From: Clostridium lentum
GTDB lineage: Bacteria > Bacillota > Clostridia > Clostridiales > Clostridiaceae
Reading direction: 5' to 3'
Assembly: GCF_014287815.1 (NCBI RefSeq)
Contig: NZ_JACOOQ010000025.1
Span: forward strand, 1 to 29,476
Length of the DNA: 29,476 nt
Part shown: piece by piece, positions 1 to 8,386 of the stretch
How the letters are laid out: each line of letters starts with the position of its first letter
Position numbering within the stretch: the first letter of the stretch is position 1
Notes under the pieces: generated by a model
What the model saw: only the letters and a program-made list of their open reading frames with translations
The model's database searches: none
Told to the model about the DNA's origin: nothing
Position numbers and translations under genes: made by a program

Positions 1-117
1 GATTACGGTGATATAAATAGTGAAATTCTAGAATTTGGTCTTACAGCTAAATATGGAAATAATTTTGCTGGAGGAAAAGTTAGAGGTAAATTTAAATTGA
101 TATTTGAATTTAGATAA
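1..117 (+). CDS. 3' end of an unrecognised protein (partial)
   Basis: The first 38 codons of the window are open and end at a TAA at 115-117, directly before a strong terminator, so this is the C-terminus of a gene that begins outside the window. The visible part alternates polar and hydrophobic residues with several glycines and ends in LIFEFR, which suggests a beta-rich end. It is too short to assign to a family, and no function is proposed. Confidence 0.6.
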   Translation, partial: DYGDINSEILEFGLTAKYGNNFAGGKVRGKFKLIFEFR

Positions 118-122
118 AAAAT

Positions 123-184
123 AAAAGAGAGAAGAATCTAATATAATTTTTAATAAATTGTATTAGAGGAAGCTCTCTTTTTTG
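123..184 (+). terminator. Rho-independent terminator of the partial gene
   Basis: A long hairpin: AAAGAGAG pairs with CTCTCTTT, and an inner arm TCTAATATAATTT pairs with AAATTGTATTAGA with one G-T pair. A run of T follows at once. It lies just after the stop of the partial gene. Confidence 0.85.
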
Positions 185-254
185 CGTAGACAAATTATTA
201 TGTGATATAATATGTTTAATAATTATTTAAACATAAAATAAGTGATGTATAATT

Positions 255-449
255 ATGGAACAGGTTTTAAAAAAAATTCTTAATGTACTTAATGAATTAA
301 AAAGTGATGTTAATGAATTAAAAAGTGATGTTAATACTTTAAAGACAGAACAAGTTAAAGTAAATGAAAGGTTAACTAGACTTGAATATAAAGTTGATAA
401 GCTTGAAATTGGGCAAAAAGAAATTAAAAAAAACATAGAAAGAGAGTAA
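255..449 (+). CDS. Small coiled-coil protein
   Basis: This 64-residue soluble protein is almost entirely heptad-patterned, with L, V and I at a/d positions and E, K, N elsewhere, so it should form one long coiled coil. Residues 13-26 hold two identical NELKSDV heptads, encoded by an exact 21-bp tandem duplication at 291-332. The gene stands alone between two terminators. A TATAAT-like box at 206-211 is preceded by TG (an extended -10). The Shine-Dalgarno is weak. There is no TM segment or signal peptide. Small heptad proteins like this occur in clostridia without a known function; I do not recognise a named family. Confidence 0.7.
   Translation: MEQVLKKILNVLNELKSDVNELKSDVNTLKTEQVKVNERLTRLEYKVDKLEIGQKEIKKNIERE
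291..332 (+). repeat. 21-bp exact tandem duplication in the coiled-coil gene
   Basis: Two identical 21-bp units, 291-311 and 312-332, each encode one NELKSDV heptad in phase, so unit gain or loss lengthens the coiled coil without a frameshift. Confidence 0.9.
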
Positions 450-489
450 AGCTATAGGCTAAAAAATTAGCATGTAGCTTTGTTTTTTT
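448..489 (+). terminator. Terminator after the coiled-coil gene
   Basis: AAAGCTATAGGCTAA pairs with TTAGCATGTAGCTTT (an interrupted stem) and is followed by a T7 run. It overlaps the last bases of the stop codon. Confidence 0.85.
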
Positions 490-546
490 GCATAAAATGG
501 TTATTTAATATAAAAGTTAATAAAACTTTAAAAGTTTAAAAAAAGG

Positions 547-576
547 TTAGCAAATTAGATCGAAATATGCTAAAAT
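547..576 (+). promoter_or_regulatory. Candidate promoter of the chemotaxis receptor
   Basis: TTAGCA (547-552) and TAAAAT (571-576) are 18 bases apart and lie about 40 bases before the MCP start. A motility-sigma reading (TAAA near 538, then GATCGAAAT) is also possible but fits poorly. A 15-bp palindrome, AAACTTT-A-AAAGTTT, lies just upstream at 523-537. Confidence 0.35.
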
Positions 577-613
577 ATATAACATGTTAAAAAGAGGAGG
601 ATAAGCTTTAATT

Positions 614-2320
614 ATGAACAATAAATTGGAAAATTTAACGTCAGTTAAGAATTTATCAATTTCAAAAAAATTAAAAAAAGTATTAATTGTAGCAATAATA
701 ATTATTTCGACTATTACGGTTGCTACTGGAGTAGGTCTTATGTATTTAAAAGGTCAACTTGAAAGTTTTGTTGAAACTGAGTATGCTTCCGAAATATCAA
801 TACAAGAAACTGCAACAAGTATATTAACTTTAGCAAGAGATATAAGAGATGCTTATATAAGAGCTGAAAATGGTGAAAATATATCATCATATGATCAAAA
901 TGTGAAAAAATATGTAAATGAAATAACTACTGAATTAGAGTATGTTTATAATATTAACAAAGATCCAGAAATAGCAAGAGAGCTTGAGAATTTTGGTAAT
1001 AATATATCAAAGTGGATAAATATAGGTAACGAAATATTGACAGCAATAAATAATAAGGATATGGCAAAAGCTAATAAACTTATATTAAATGATTGTCCAG
1101 AAGTATTAGATGTTATAATTGAACAAGTATCTTTAATAGGTGATAAAATAAGTACAAATGTTCAAGATGATATACAAGGGACTACTAGATACATAGGAAT
1201 AGTAATGATTATAATAATAGTAATAATAATCATTGGTTTAATACTTATAACAAAAGTTGTGCAAGCTATAATTGAAAGTATTTCTAATCCAGTTGAAGAA
1301 ATAAAAGCTGCTGCATTAGAAATGGCTAAAGGTAACTATGATTTAGAAATAGAATATACATCAGAAGATGAAATTGGTGTATTAGCAGATTGTATGAGAG
1401 AAATGATTTTATTTACTAAAGATAATATAAGTAATATAACAGAAGTATTAAATAAATTTGCTGAAGGTAACTTTGATGTTGAAATTGAAGATAACTATAT
1501 TGGTGAATTTATAGAGATAAAAGAATCGCTAGAAAAGATAGTAGATTCTATAAATAATACATTCTATGATATTAAAATAGTTACTGAGCAAGTTAAGGAT
1601 GGTTCAGAACAAGTTGCATCAACAGCTCAAATTATATCAGAAGGAGCTATAAATCAAGCTGGTATAATTCAAGAATTAATGGCTGCTATTGGACAAATAA
1701 ATGAAAAAGTTAAAGTTTCAACTGAACAAGCTAATAGCACAAATGTTTTAACTAGAGAGTTAGGAAATCAAATTGAATTAAATAATGAAAAAATGAATGA
1801 AATGGTGACTGCTATGAATAAAATAGAAGAGTCATCTATAAACATTAAATCAATAATCAATACTATTTATAGTATATCAGAACAAACAAATCTTTTAGCA
1901 CTTAATGCAGCTATAGAAGCAGCTAGAGCTGGAGAGTCAGGAAAAGGATTTGCAGTTGTTGCAGATGAAATTAGAAAGCTTGCAGAAGAAAGTTCAGTGG
2001 CTGTAAAGAATACAGAAATATTAATAGAAGATTCTATAAATAATGTAAATGATGGTAAGAATGTTGCTGATGAAGCATCAGAAGCATTAAGTTCTGTTGT
2101 AGGAAAAGCTAAGGAAGCGGTAGAGCTAATTGGTACAATAGCAGAATTAACAGAGCAAGGGGCAATGGCTATTTCAGAAGTATATAATGGTATAGACCAA
2201 ATTGCAGAGGTAGTAGAATCTAATACAGCAATTTCAGAAGAAAGTGCTGCTGCCAGTGAAGAATTATCAAGTCAATCTGAAAGTTTACAAAATATGATTG
2301 ATAAATTTAAATTAAGATAG
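614..2320 (+). CDS. Methyl-accepting chemotaxis protein
   Basis: A 568-residue membrane chemoreceptor that senses a ligand outside the cell and controls CheA through CheW. Order: short cytoplasmic start; TM1 about 22-45; a helical extracellular domain of about 145 residues, consistent with a four-helix-bundle sensor; TM2 about 193-213; HAMP about 214-268; a second HAMP-like segment about 277-325 ([10 protein letters not shown] repeats the [10 protein letters not shown] pattern of the first); then the signalling coiled coil to the end. The conserved hairpin tip is at residues 423-461 ([18 protein letters not shown], then [13 protein letters not shown]). GAGGAGG lies 13 bases before the ATG, a long spacing, but an in-frame TAA at 602 leaves no better start. 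It is a lone gene with its own terminator. The ligand is unknown. Confidence 0.95.
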   Translation: MNNKLENLTSVKNLSISKKLKKVLIVAIIIISTITVATGVGLMYLKGQLESFVETEYASEISIQETATSILTLARDIRDAYIRAENGENISSYDQNVKKYVNEITTELEYVYNINKDPEIARELENFGNNISKWINIGNEILTAINNKDMAKANKLILNDCPEVLDVIIEQVSLIGDKISTNVQDDIQGTTRYIGIVMIIIIVIIIIGLILITKVVQAIIESISNPVEEIKAAALEMAKGNYDLEIEYTSEDEIGVLADCMREMILFTKDNISNITEVLNKFAEGNFDVEIEDNYIGEFIEIKESLEKIVDSINNTFYDIKIVTEQVKDGSEQVASTAQIISEGAINQAGIIQELMAAIGQINEKVKVSTEQANSTNVLTRELGNQIELNNEKMNEMVTAMNKIEESSINIKSIINTIYSISEQTNLLALNAAIEAARAGESGKGFAVVADEIRKLAEESSVAVKNTEILIEDSINNVNDGKNVADEASEALSSVVGKAKEAVELIGTIAELTEQGAMAISEVYNGIDQIAEVVESNTAISEESAAASEELSSQSESLQNMIDKFKLR

Positions 2321-2340
2321 TTTAATAAAAATTAAATAAT

Positions 2341-2397
2341 AAAAATAGACAGTTATTAGAAGTATTATTGAAAACTTAATATCTGTCTATTTTTTTA
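2341..2397 (+). terminator. Terminator after the chemotaxis receptor
   Basis: AAAAATAGACAG pairs with CTGTCTATTTTT around a 30-base loop, ending in a T7 run. Confidence 0.8.
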
Positions 2398-2458
2398 TGA
2401 AAAAAAGATATATAATTAATAGATGATAAATAGAACAGACTATTGGAGGAAAATTTTA

Positions 2459-4627
2459 GTGAAGAAAGTAATAATAGCAGAAAAACCTTCTGTAGCTAAG
2501 AATATTGCAGATGCATACAATATAAAAATAAGAAAAGATGGGTATTTTGAAGGTGATGATTATTTAGTAACCTGGGCTTTTGGTCATTTATTTCAATTAT
2601 TTGATGCCAAAGATTATGATGAAAATATGAAAGGATGGAGAATGGATAAATTTCCATTTATACCTGAAGAATTTAAATATAAAGTAAAATGTGATAACGT
2701 AAATAGAAGTGTTACAGATAAAGGTGCAGAAAAGCAAATTAATATAATTAAAACATTAATAGAACGTGATGATGTGGATGGTGTTATATCTGCAACTGAC
2801 CAAGACCGTGAAGGTGAACTTATATCACTGGAAGTATTTATGTACTTAAATCAAAATAAGCCTATATATAGATTACTGTTAAATGAATGGACTCCAGATG
2901 AAGTTAGAAAAGGGATGAATAATTTAAAGGAAAATATAGAAATGAAATCCCTTCAAGATGCAGGTATAAGTAGACAGTGGGCTGATTGGATTATAGGAAT
3001 AAATTTAACTTCAGTAGCAACATTAAGATATGGTGGTACAGGTAAAGAAAGAAAAATGATTAATATAGGAAGAGTTTTACTTCCTACATTAAAAATAATA
3101 TATGATAGAGATAAAGAAATAGAAAATTTTAAAGCATCTACATACTATAAGCTGTTGGCAACTTTTAAGACAAAGAATAATGAAGAGTTTGAAGGAACTT
3201 ATTATGATGAAAATAATAATGAAAAGTTTGAAGATAAAAAAGTTGTTGAAGAATTAAAAAAGCATCTTAAAGATAAAGAAGGTGAAATTATAGAGAAACA
3301 AGTGGAAAAGAAGAGAGAATATGCCCCTCTATTATTTAATTTATCTAACTTACAAGGTTATATAACAAGTAAATATAAAGGTTGGACATCAGATAAGGTA
3401 TTAAAGGTGGCACAAGGCCTTTATGAAAAGAAATTTATAACTTATCCAAGAACAGGAAGTGTTGCTTTAGATGAAAGTTTAAAAGATAAAACTAAAAAGG
3501 TTCTTGAAGTAGCGAAAAATGGATTGTCGTATGAAGAGCAAATTAAGTTTGTAGATAATAAAAGAATATTTGACAACTCTAAGGTAGAAAGCCATAGTGC
3601 AATAACACCTACATATATTAGACCAACAGGTTTAAGTAAAGATGAAGAAATAGTATATAATTCAATTAAAAATAGATTTATAATGCAATTTATGCCTATA
3701 GCAGAATTTGAAGAAACTAAGTTAACAGTAAAAATTCATTATGAAAAATTTAAAGGTATTTTTGCTGCTAAAGGTAGAGTTCAAATAGTTGAAGGATGGC
3801 GTGTAGTTGAAAAAATTGAAACAAAAGATACTATTTTACCTTTTGTAAATGGAAAGGAAATTGTACAAGTAGTTGATGGAAAAGTTAATACTGTAACTAA
3901 GAAACCACCAAAGCTTCATAATGAAAAAACTCTATTAAGAGTTATGGAGACATGCGGAAAAAGTTTTAAAGATGAAGAAGATTCCCCAGAGATGATGCAA
4001 GCAATTTTAAGTGGATTTAGTATAGGAACACCGGCAACAAGGGCTGAAACCATTAAGAAATTAAAGGATACTGGATATATTAAATCAAAAGGTAAGAGTT
4101 TAACTTGTACTGACCTTGGAAAAACTTTAGTTGAAATATTCCCTGTTAAAGAACTTTTAGATTTACAATATACAGGAAGACTTGAAAAGACTTTATCTGA
4201 TATAGAAAAAGGTAAATTTAAGAAAGATGATTTCTTATCCATGATAAAAGCTTTCACTGTAGAAGCTGTAGAGGATATTAAGAAAGATACAGCTATGCTA
4301 AAAAACTTTAAAGTAGAATTACCAGAAGGAACAGAAAGTATAGGTAAATGCCCTGTATGTGGTAATGATATAATTGAAGGAGAAAAAGGATTTGGTTGTA
4401 CCAATTGGAAAAATGGTTGTAAATATACCATTTGGAAAAATGATAAATTCATTGAAAGTATGGGTAAGAAAGTGACTAAGGAAATGGTAAAGTTACTGCT
4501 TAAAAATGGTAAAGTAGGTTTTAGAAATCTTAAGAGTAAGAAAGGAACTTTATTCTCAGCATATTTAAGATACGAAAAAGATGAAAAGACAGGATATTAT
4601 AACTGGAAAATGGAGTTTATAAACTAA
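2459..4627 (+). CDS. topB: DNA topoisomerase III
   Basis: Type IA topoisomerase of 722 residues that nicks and passes single DNA strands, used in decatenation and in resolving recombination intermediates. The Toprim domain is at the N-terminus (KKVIIAEKPSVAKNIADAY; acidic motif DQDREGE at residues 114-120, binding Mg). The catalytic tyrosine is Y329 in FITYPRTGS. The C-terminus has a topoisomerase zinc ribbon starting at C631 (CPVCGND, then CTNWKNGC). I chose GTG at 2459 because GGAGGA ends 8 bases upstream and the protein then starts at the conserved KKVIIAEKPS. The ATG at 2423 would add 12 residues and has no ribosome binding site. It lies alone between the MCP terminator and the ImmA gene. 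A plasmid-type topB is possible in principle, but the context is chromosomal. Confidence 0.95.
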   Translation: MKKVIIAEKPSVAKNIADAYNIKIRKDGYFEGDDYLVTWAFGHLFQLFDAKDYDENMKGWRMDKFPFIPEEFKYKVKCDNVNRSVTDKGAEKQINIIKTLIERDDVDGVISATDQDREGELISLEVFMYLNQNKPIYRLLLNEWTPDEVRKGMNNLKENIEMKSLQDAGISRQWADWIIGINLTSVATLRYGGTGKERKMINIGRVLLPTLKIIYDRDKEIENFKASTYYKLLATFKTKNNEEFEGTYYDENNNEKFEDKKVVEELKKHLKDKEGEIIEKQVEKKREYAPLLFNLSNLQGYITSKYKGWTSDKVLKVAQGLYEKKFITYPRTGSVALDESLKDKTKKVLEVAKNGLSYEEQIKFVDNKRIFDNSKVESHSAITPTYIRPTGLSKDEEIVYNSIKNRFIMQFMPIAEFEETKLTVKIHYEKFKGIFAAKGRVQIVEGWRVVEKIETKDTILPFVNGKEIVQVVDGKVNTVTKKPPKLHNEKTLLRVMETCGKSFKDEEDSPEMMQAILSGFSIGTPATRAETIKKLKDTGYIKSKGKSLTCTDLGKTLVEIFPVKELLDLQYTGRLEKTLSDIEKGKFKKDDFLSMIKAFTVEAVEDIKKDTAMLKNFKVELPEGTESIGKCPVCGNDIIEGEKGFGCTNWKNGCKYTIWKNDKFIESMGKKVTKEMVKLLLKNGKVGFRNLKSKKGTLFSAYLRYEKDEKTGYYNWKMEFIN

Positions 4628-4758
4628 AAATAATAATACTTGTCCATTGTCAATGAAAATGTTAAAGTATAAATAAGTAATAATGCCATATATTAAGCTC
4701 ATATAAGTATATTAATAATAAATATGGAAACACTTAAAGCTAATATGAGGTGATATAT

Positions 4759-5313
4759 ATGGATAAAGTTATTTATTTATTTAGGAAAGTAGGTGGGGAG
4801 ATGAGGATTGAATCAATAGAAGAAAAAGCTAAAGATACAATTGAAAAGTATTCTTTCAATGAATTTCCAATTGATCCTGTAAAGATAGCACTTAAAGTGG
4901 GAATTGCTGTTAGAGATGTACAGTTTAAAGATATTGCTGAAGATAGTGTTTGTGGTGGAATACTTAAAGAAAATGAATCCATAGAAATTTATGTCAATAA
5001 ATATGATCCTATAAATAGAAAGAGATTTACAATTGCTCATGAATTAGGTCATTATTTTTTAGGACATTTGGAAAATAAGGGTGAATGTATAGATTTACAT
5101 AGAGATATTAATAATGAAAATAAAATTATTGAAATACAAGCAAATGCATTTGCAGCTGCACTTTTAATGGAAAAAAATAGAGTAGAATATTCTTTTAAGA
5201 CATTGAAAAAAGTTGGATTTTCAAATGAAAATATTATTTTAGAATTATCTAAAATATTTGCAGTTTCAGCTTCTGCAATGAATTTGAGAGTACAAAAGTT
5301 AGGGTTAATGTAG
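4759..5313 (+). CDS. ImmA/IrrE-type zinc metallopeptidase
   Basis: A 184-residue protein of the ImmA/IrrE (M78) family. Its zinc motif is HELGH at residues 94-98 within TIAHELGHYFLGH, and a downstream stretch EIQANAFAAALLM carries the glutamate-containing helix typical of the family. Members usually cleave or inactivate a repressor, often encoded nearby (ImmR, DdrO). Here no HTH partner is adjacent; the next gene, 7 bases downstream, encodes a two-TM protein. The start is ATG 4759, preceded by GAGGTG; GTG 4750 and ATG 4801 are alternatives. The 131 bases upstream show no clear terminator for topB. No signal peptide, so probably cytoplasmic. Confidence 0.9.
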   Translation: MDKVIYLFRKVGGEMRIESIEEKAKDTIEKYSFNEFPIDPVKIALKVGIAVRDVQFKDIAEDSVCGGILKENESIEIYVNKYDPINRKRFTIAHELGHYFLGHLENKGECIDLHRDINNENKIIEIQANAFAAALLMEKNRVEYSFKTLKKVGFSNENIILELSKIFAVSASAMNLRVQKLGLM

Positions 5314-5320
5314 GTATAAA

Positions 5321-5749
5321 ATGGAGCAAAAAGACAATTATCAAATAAAATTATCAGATGTTATAGATGATAAAGAAACAAGTGAAATAATAGATAGTAC
5401 TATAAGTCATGAAGTTAAGCAAGATATTGAAAAACAAATTGAACTTATAAAGATTTTAGATGTTTGGAAAGAGGAAAAAAGGTCAGATCAAAAGATAAAG
5501 ATAATAATTTGTTTAGTGGTTTTAGGAATAGTAATAAATCAAGTACATTTTATAAATAAACTCGTTAGCAATATAGGTAATGGAAGTTGGAAGATGGAAG
5601 AATGGACATTTAGGCTTATAGTTACAGGAGTATTTGTTGAAATAGTAGCTATTTTTAAAATAATAGTAACAAATTTATTCCCTGTAAATGGAAGTAAAGA
5701 CTTTTTAGAGTTTATAGGTAATTTTAAGAAAAGTGAAAAAAGTAGTTAA
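5321..5749 (+). CDS. Two-TM membrane protein paired with the ImmA-type peptidase
   Basis: A 142-residue protein that I do not recognise as a named family. Residues 1-58 are charged and likely helical (EVKQDIEKQIELIKILDVWK). Two hydrophobic helices follow at about 59-77 and 98-120, and the last 22 residues are lysine-rich. Both ends are therefore predicted cytoplasmic, with a short external loop. It starts 7 bases after the ImmA stop and shares the terminator at 5808, so the two are almost certainly co-transcribed. The Shine-Dalgarno is weak (AGGTATAAA), which suggests translational coupling. A link with the peptidase (membrane anchor, sensor or substrate) is only an inference from context. 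Confidence 0.75.
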   Translation: MEQKDNYQIKLSDVIDDKETSEIIDSTISHEVKQDIEKQIELIKILDVWKEEKRSDQKIKIIICLVVLGIVINQVHFINKLVSNIGNGSWKMEEWTFRLIVTGVFVEIVAIFKIIVTNLFPVNGSKDFLEFIGNFKKSEKSS

Positions 5750-5807
5750 TAATTATTACTATGATTTAATCAAATTAATTAGATAATATAATAATAAGTT
5801 AGTACAT

Positions 5808-5843
5808 TTAAAGAGGCATTTTAAGTGTCTCTTAATTTTTTTT
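5808..5843 (+). terminator. Terminator of the ImmA/two-TM pair
   Basis: TTAAAGAGGCA pairs with TGTCTCTTAA (one bulged A, one G-T pair) and is followed by a T8 run. Confidence 0.8.
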
Positions 5844-5895
5844 GTATTATATACGAAAATAATAGTATAAAAATATATGAAAGAAGATGATAAAT

Positions 5896-6966
5896 ATGAA
5901 GAAATTATTGATGATAATCATAGTAGCAGTAGTACTAGGAGGATTAGGTTATGGAATATATGATTCAGTAAAACCAAAAGAAAAATATGAAATCAAACTT
6001 TGGAATAATATTTATAATGGTGATAGCATAGCGTTATTTTATGAAGAGGAAAGTGATTTAAGAATAGAAATGTTAAGAGCTCTTTATAATCTTGATAAAA
6101 TAGATAAAGGCGATGATGAGATAAATTATATATTAAAGGTATCAGAAGCTGCAAGCAAGGTAGTAACTTTAGATAATGTGGATGATACAAAGGCTCTTAA
6201 TGGTTATGATATTATTAGATTAATTGGTGAAAAAAGAATTGTATCAGCTAAGGATATGGCTATAATTGTAAGAGATTTTATTACTTCTGTAGGATATGAT
6301 GCAAGAATTGGTGAGATTAGATGTAGTAAAAAAGATGAAGATAAATATGATATATATTATATTGTTGAATACTACAGTGATAAGTATAATAAATGGATTG
6401 CTGTAGATATTGTAGATGGTGGATATTTTACTTTTGAAAATACTCCTTGTAGTGGTGTTGAATTAGTTGAAAAAGGAATTTCACAATTAAAATATATAGG
6501 TAAAGTATCGTCAGAAGAATATTTTAGTGATAAAAAAGATTTATTTAAATCATATACAATTATGATAGATAATACTGTTGATAGAGTAAAAAGTAATAGT
6601 GTTATTACATATATTACATCTAAAAATGAAATAACTCTTACATATGGTGATAAAGCTTTAATGCCAACAATATATACAGAAAATAGAGAGTTGTTTACAA
6701 AAGCACCAAATGCAGAAGGTGAAGTAGAAGATGATAAAGCTTATATAATATTGATGAAAAGTGAGGAGGAAGGCGTAGAAAGGTTTGTAGTAGGTGGATT
6801 TAAAAATGGTAAAATAATGGATGAATATTATGTAGGAAGAAGTAATGGAACTTTTGAAAAAGTAAATGAATATTTCGAATTAGAACTTATTAAAGGTAAA
6901 AATATGATAAGTATTTCATGTGATGGAGTTAATGAAGATGCTAGAATTGAAATTACTTATAATTAG
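5896..6966 (+). CDS. Membrane-anchored transglutaminase-like protein, probably inactive
   Basis: A 356-residue protein with an N-terminal membrane anchor at residues 3-23, no lipobox and no clear cleavage site, so it is likely tethered facing outside. Residues 101-180 resemble the transglutaminase-like core: VSAKDMAIIVRDFITSVGYD sits where the family has the Cys-Gly-Asp-x-Ala helix and its small-residue turn, and KWIAVD matches the aspartate strand (D171). The catalytic cysteine position appears to be A118 and the histidine position a tyrosine near 154. Residues 205-356 are beta-rich and unassigned. ATG 5896 is preferred over 5887 because AGAAG then has usable spacing. The gene lies alone after a terminator. 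The family call is a judgement from pattern; a new extracellular domain is the alternative. Confidence 0.55.
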   Translation: MKKLLMIIIVAVVLGGLGYGIYDSVKPKEKYEIKLWNNIYNGDSIALFYEEESDLRIEMLRALYNLDKIDKGDDEINYILKVSEAASKVVTLDNVDDTKALNGYDIIRLIGEKRIVSAKDMAIIVRDFITSVGYDARIGEIRCSKKDEDKYDIYYIVEYYSDKYNKWIAVDIVDGGYFTFENTPCSGVELVEKGISQLKYIGKVSSEEYFSDKKDLFKSYTIMIDNTVDRVKSNSVITYITSKNEITLTYGDKALMPTIYTENRELFTKAPNAEGEVEDDKAYIILMKSEEEGVERFVVGGFKNGKIMDEYYVGRSNGTFEKVNEYFELELIKGKNMISISCDGVNEDARIEITYN

Positions 6967-7126
6967 TCAATAAATTTTATAAAAATTAGTATTAAATTTT
7001 ATTATGAATTATATTATAGTAATAGCAGTGAAAATAGGTAGTAAAGTGGTAAATGATGTAATCAGATGTTATGACTTTTATATAATAAATAAAGATATAA
7101 AAGTAGTATATGGGGAGGGATTTTAT

Positions 7127-8227
7127 ATGGTTCAGCCAATTAAGAAAATAGCATTACTAACAGGTGGAGGAGATTGTCCAGGATTAAATGCAGTAATACG
7201 TGCTATAACAAGAGCTGCTATTTTGAATTATGGAATTGAAGTTATAGGTTATAGGTTTGGTTATAAAGGACTATATCATAATAACTTCATGCCATTGACC
7301 ATGGAAACTGTAACAGGAATACTTCACAGAGGTGGAACTATTCTGTATAGTTCTAATAAAGATAATTTGTTTAATTATATGGTAGAAAAAAATGGTGTTA
7401 TAAGCAAGGAAGATGTATCAGATGTAGCTATAGAAAATATGAAAAAAGAGGGAGTAGATGTATTGGTAGTCATTGGAGGAGATGGTACTTTGACATCTGC
7501 AAGGGATTTTGCTAGAAAAGGTGTTAATGTAATAGGAGTGCCTAAGACCATTGATAATGATTTAGCATCCACTGATGTTACCTTTGGGTTCAATACAGCA
7601 ATAGATGTAGTTACAGAAGCATTAGATAGGCTTCATACCACAGCAGAATCACATCACAGAATAATGCTATGTGAGGTAATGGGAAGGAATGCTGGTTGGA
7701 TTGCCTTAGAGTCAGGAATAGCAGGTTCAGCAGACGTTATCTTAATTCCAGAGATACCATATGATTTAAATAAGATAATAGATAAGGTAAAGGAGAGAGA
7801 AAGTTGTGGTAAGAACTTTACTATAATTGTAGTGGCAGAAGGTGCAAAACCTAAGGATGGAAATGTGGTTATATCAAAGATTGTTAAGGATAGTCCAGAT
7901 CCAATTAGGCTAGGTGGTATCGGTAATAAACTAGCTGGTGATATAGAGTGCTTAATGAAAGATAAAGAAGTACGATGTACTGTTCTTGGACATATTCAAA
8001 GAGGGGGGAATACTTGTACTTATGACAGGATATTGTCTACAAGATATGGAGTTGCTGCTGTTGAAATGATTGTAAATAGGGAATTTGGTAAAATGGTATG
8101 TTTAAAGGGAGATACTATAACCAGTGATACCCTTGAAAATGTAATAGGACAAAAAACTAAGAATGTCAATCCAGATGGAGAATTAGTAAAGATAGCAAAA
8201 AAAATAGGAATATCCTTTGCAGACTAA
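7127..8227 (+). CDS. 6-phosphofructokinase, mixed G/K type
   Basis: A 366-residue phosphofructokinase that phosphorylates fructose 6-phosphate to the 1,6-bisphosphate in glycolysis. Visible motifs: LTGGGDCPGLN at residues 11-21, GGDG at 117-120, PKTIDND at 139-145 with catalytic D143, and MGRNAG at 185-190. The position equal to E. coli 104 is Gly (G120), as in ATP enzymes. The position equal to 124 is Lys (K140), as in pyrophosphate enzymes. This pairing occurs in ATP-dependent relatives of the PPi group, so ATP is the likelier donor. ATG 7127 follows GGGGAGGG by 8 bases; an in-frame upstream extension to 7004 has no such site. There is no pyk neighbour, so this is probably an additional enzyme beside a canonical pfkA elsewhere (inference). 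Confidence 0.9.
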   Translation: MVQPIKKIALLTGGGDCPGLNAVIRAITRAAILNYGIEVIGYRFGYKGLYHNNFMPLTMETVTGILHRGGTILYSSNKDNLFNYMVEKNGVISKEDVSDVAIENMKKEGVDVLVVIGGDGTLTSARDFARKGVNVIGVPKTIDNDLASTDVTFGFNTAIDVVTEALDRLHTTAESHHRIMLCEVMGRNAGWIALESGIAGSADVILIPEIPYDLNKIIDKVKERESCGKNFTIIVVAEGAKPKDGNVVISKIVKDSPDPIRLGGIGNKLAGDIECLMKDKEVRCTVLGHIQRGGNTCTYDRILSTRYGVAAVEMIVNREFGKMVCLKGDTITSDTLENVIGQKTKNVNPDGELVKIAKKIGISFAD

Positions 8228-8246
8228 TATTACTGAAGAGAAGAAT

Positions 8247-8273
8247 ACTGTCTATGAAAATAGGCAGTTTTTT
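8247..8273 (+). terminator. Terminator after phosphofructokinase
   Basis: ACTGTCTAT pairs with ATAGGCAGT around a GAAA loop (one G-T pair) and is followed by T6. Confidence 0.85.
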
Positions 8274-8386
8274 AGTATATTATCAATTGATGTATATTTT
8301 TAGGAAATGAAAAAGAATATTTAATAAATTATATGACTATGTTAAAATATTTAAAAAAGAAAACAATATAAACCGGAGGGTATTAG

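Noticed and set aside
291..332. Start of a CRISPR array
   Set aside because: Only two adjacent units without spacers, inside a coding frame and in phase with heptads.
538..565. Motility-sigma (SigD) promoter for the chemotaxis receptor
   Set aside because: TAAA is present but the -10 (GATCGAAAT) matches the consensus in only about half its positions; a sigma-A reading fits equally well.
2423..2458. Upstream ATG for topB adding 12 residues
   Set aside because: No ribosome binding site precedes it, whereas GGAGGA fits GTG 2459, which starts at the conserved KKVIIAEKPS.
3916..4452. 178-codon minus-strand frame inside topB
   Set aside because: It is a shadow of a well-conserved gene; its translation has no domain character and no ribosome binding site.
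7004..7126. N-terminal extension of phosphofructokinase from 7004
   Set aside because: The extension does not look like the family, and GGGGAGGG is placed correctly for ATG 7127.
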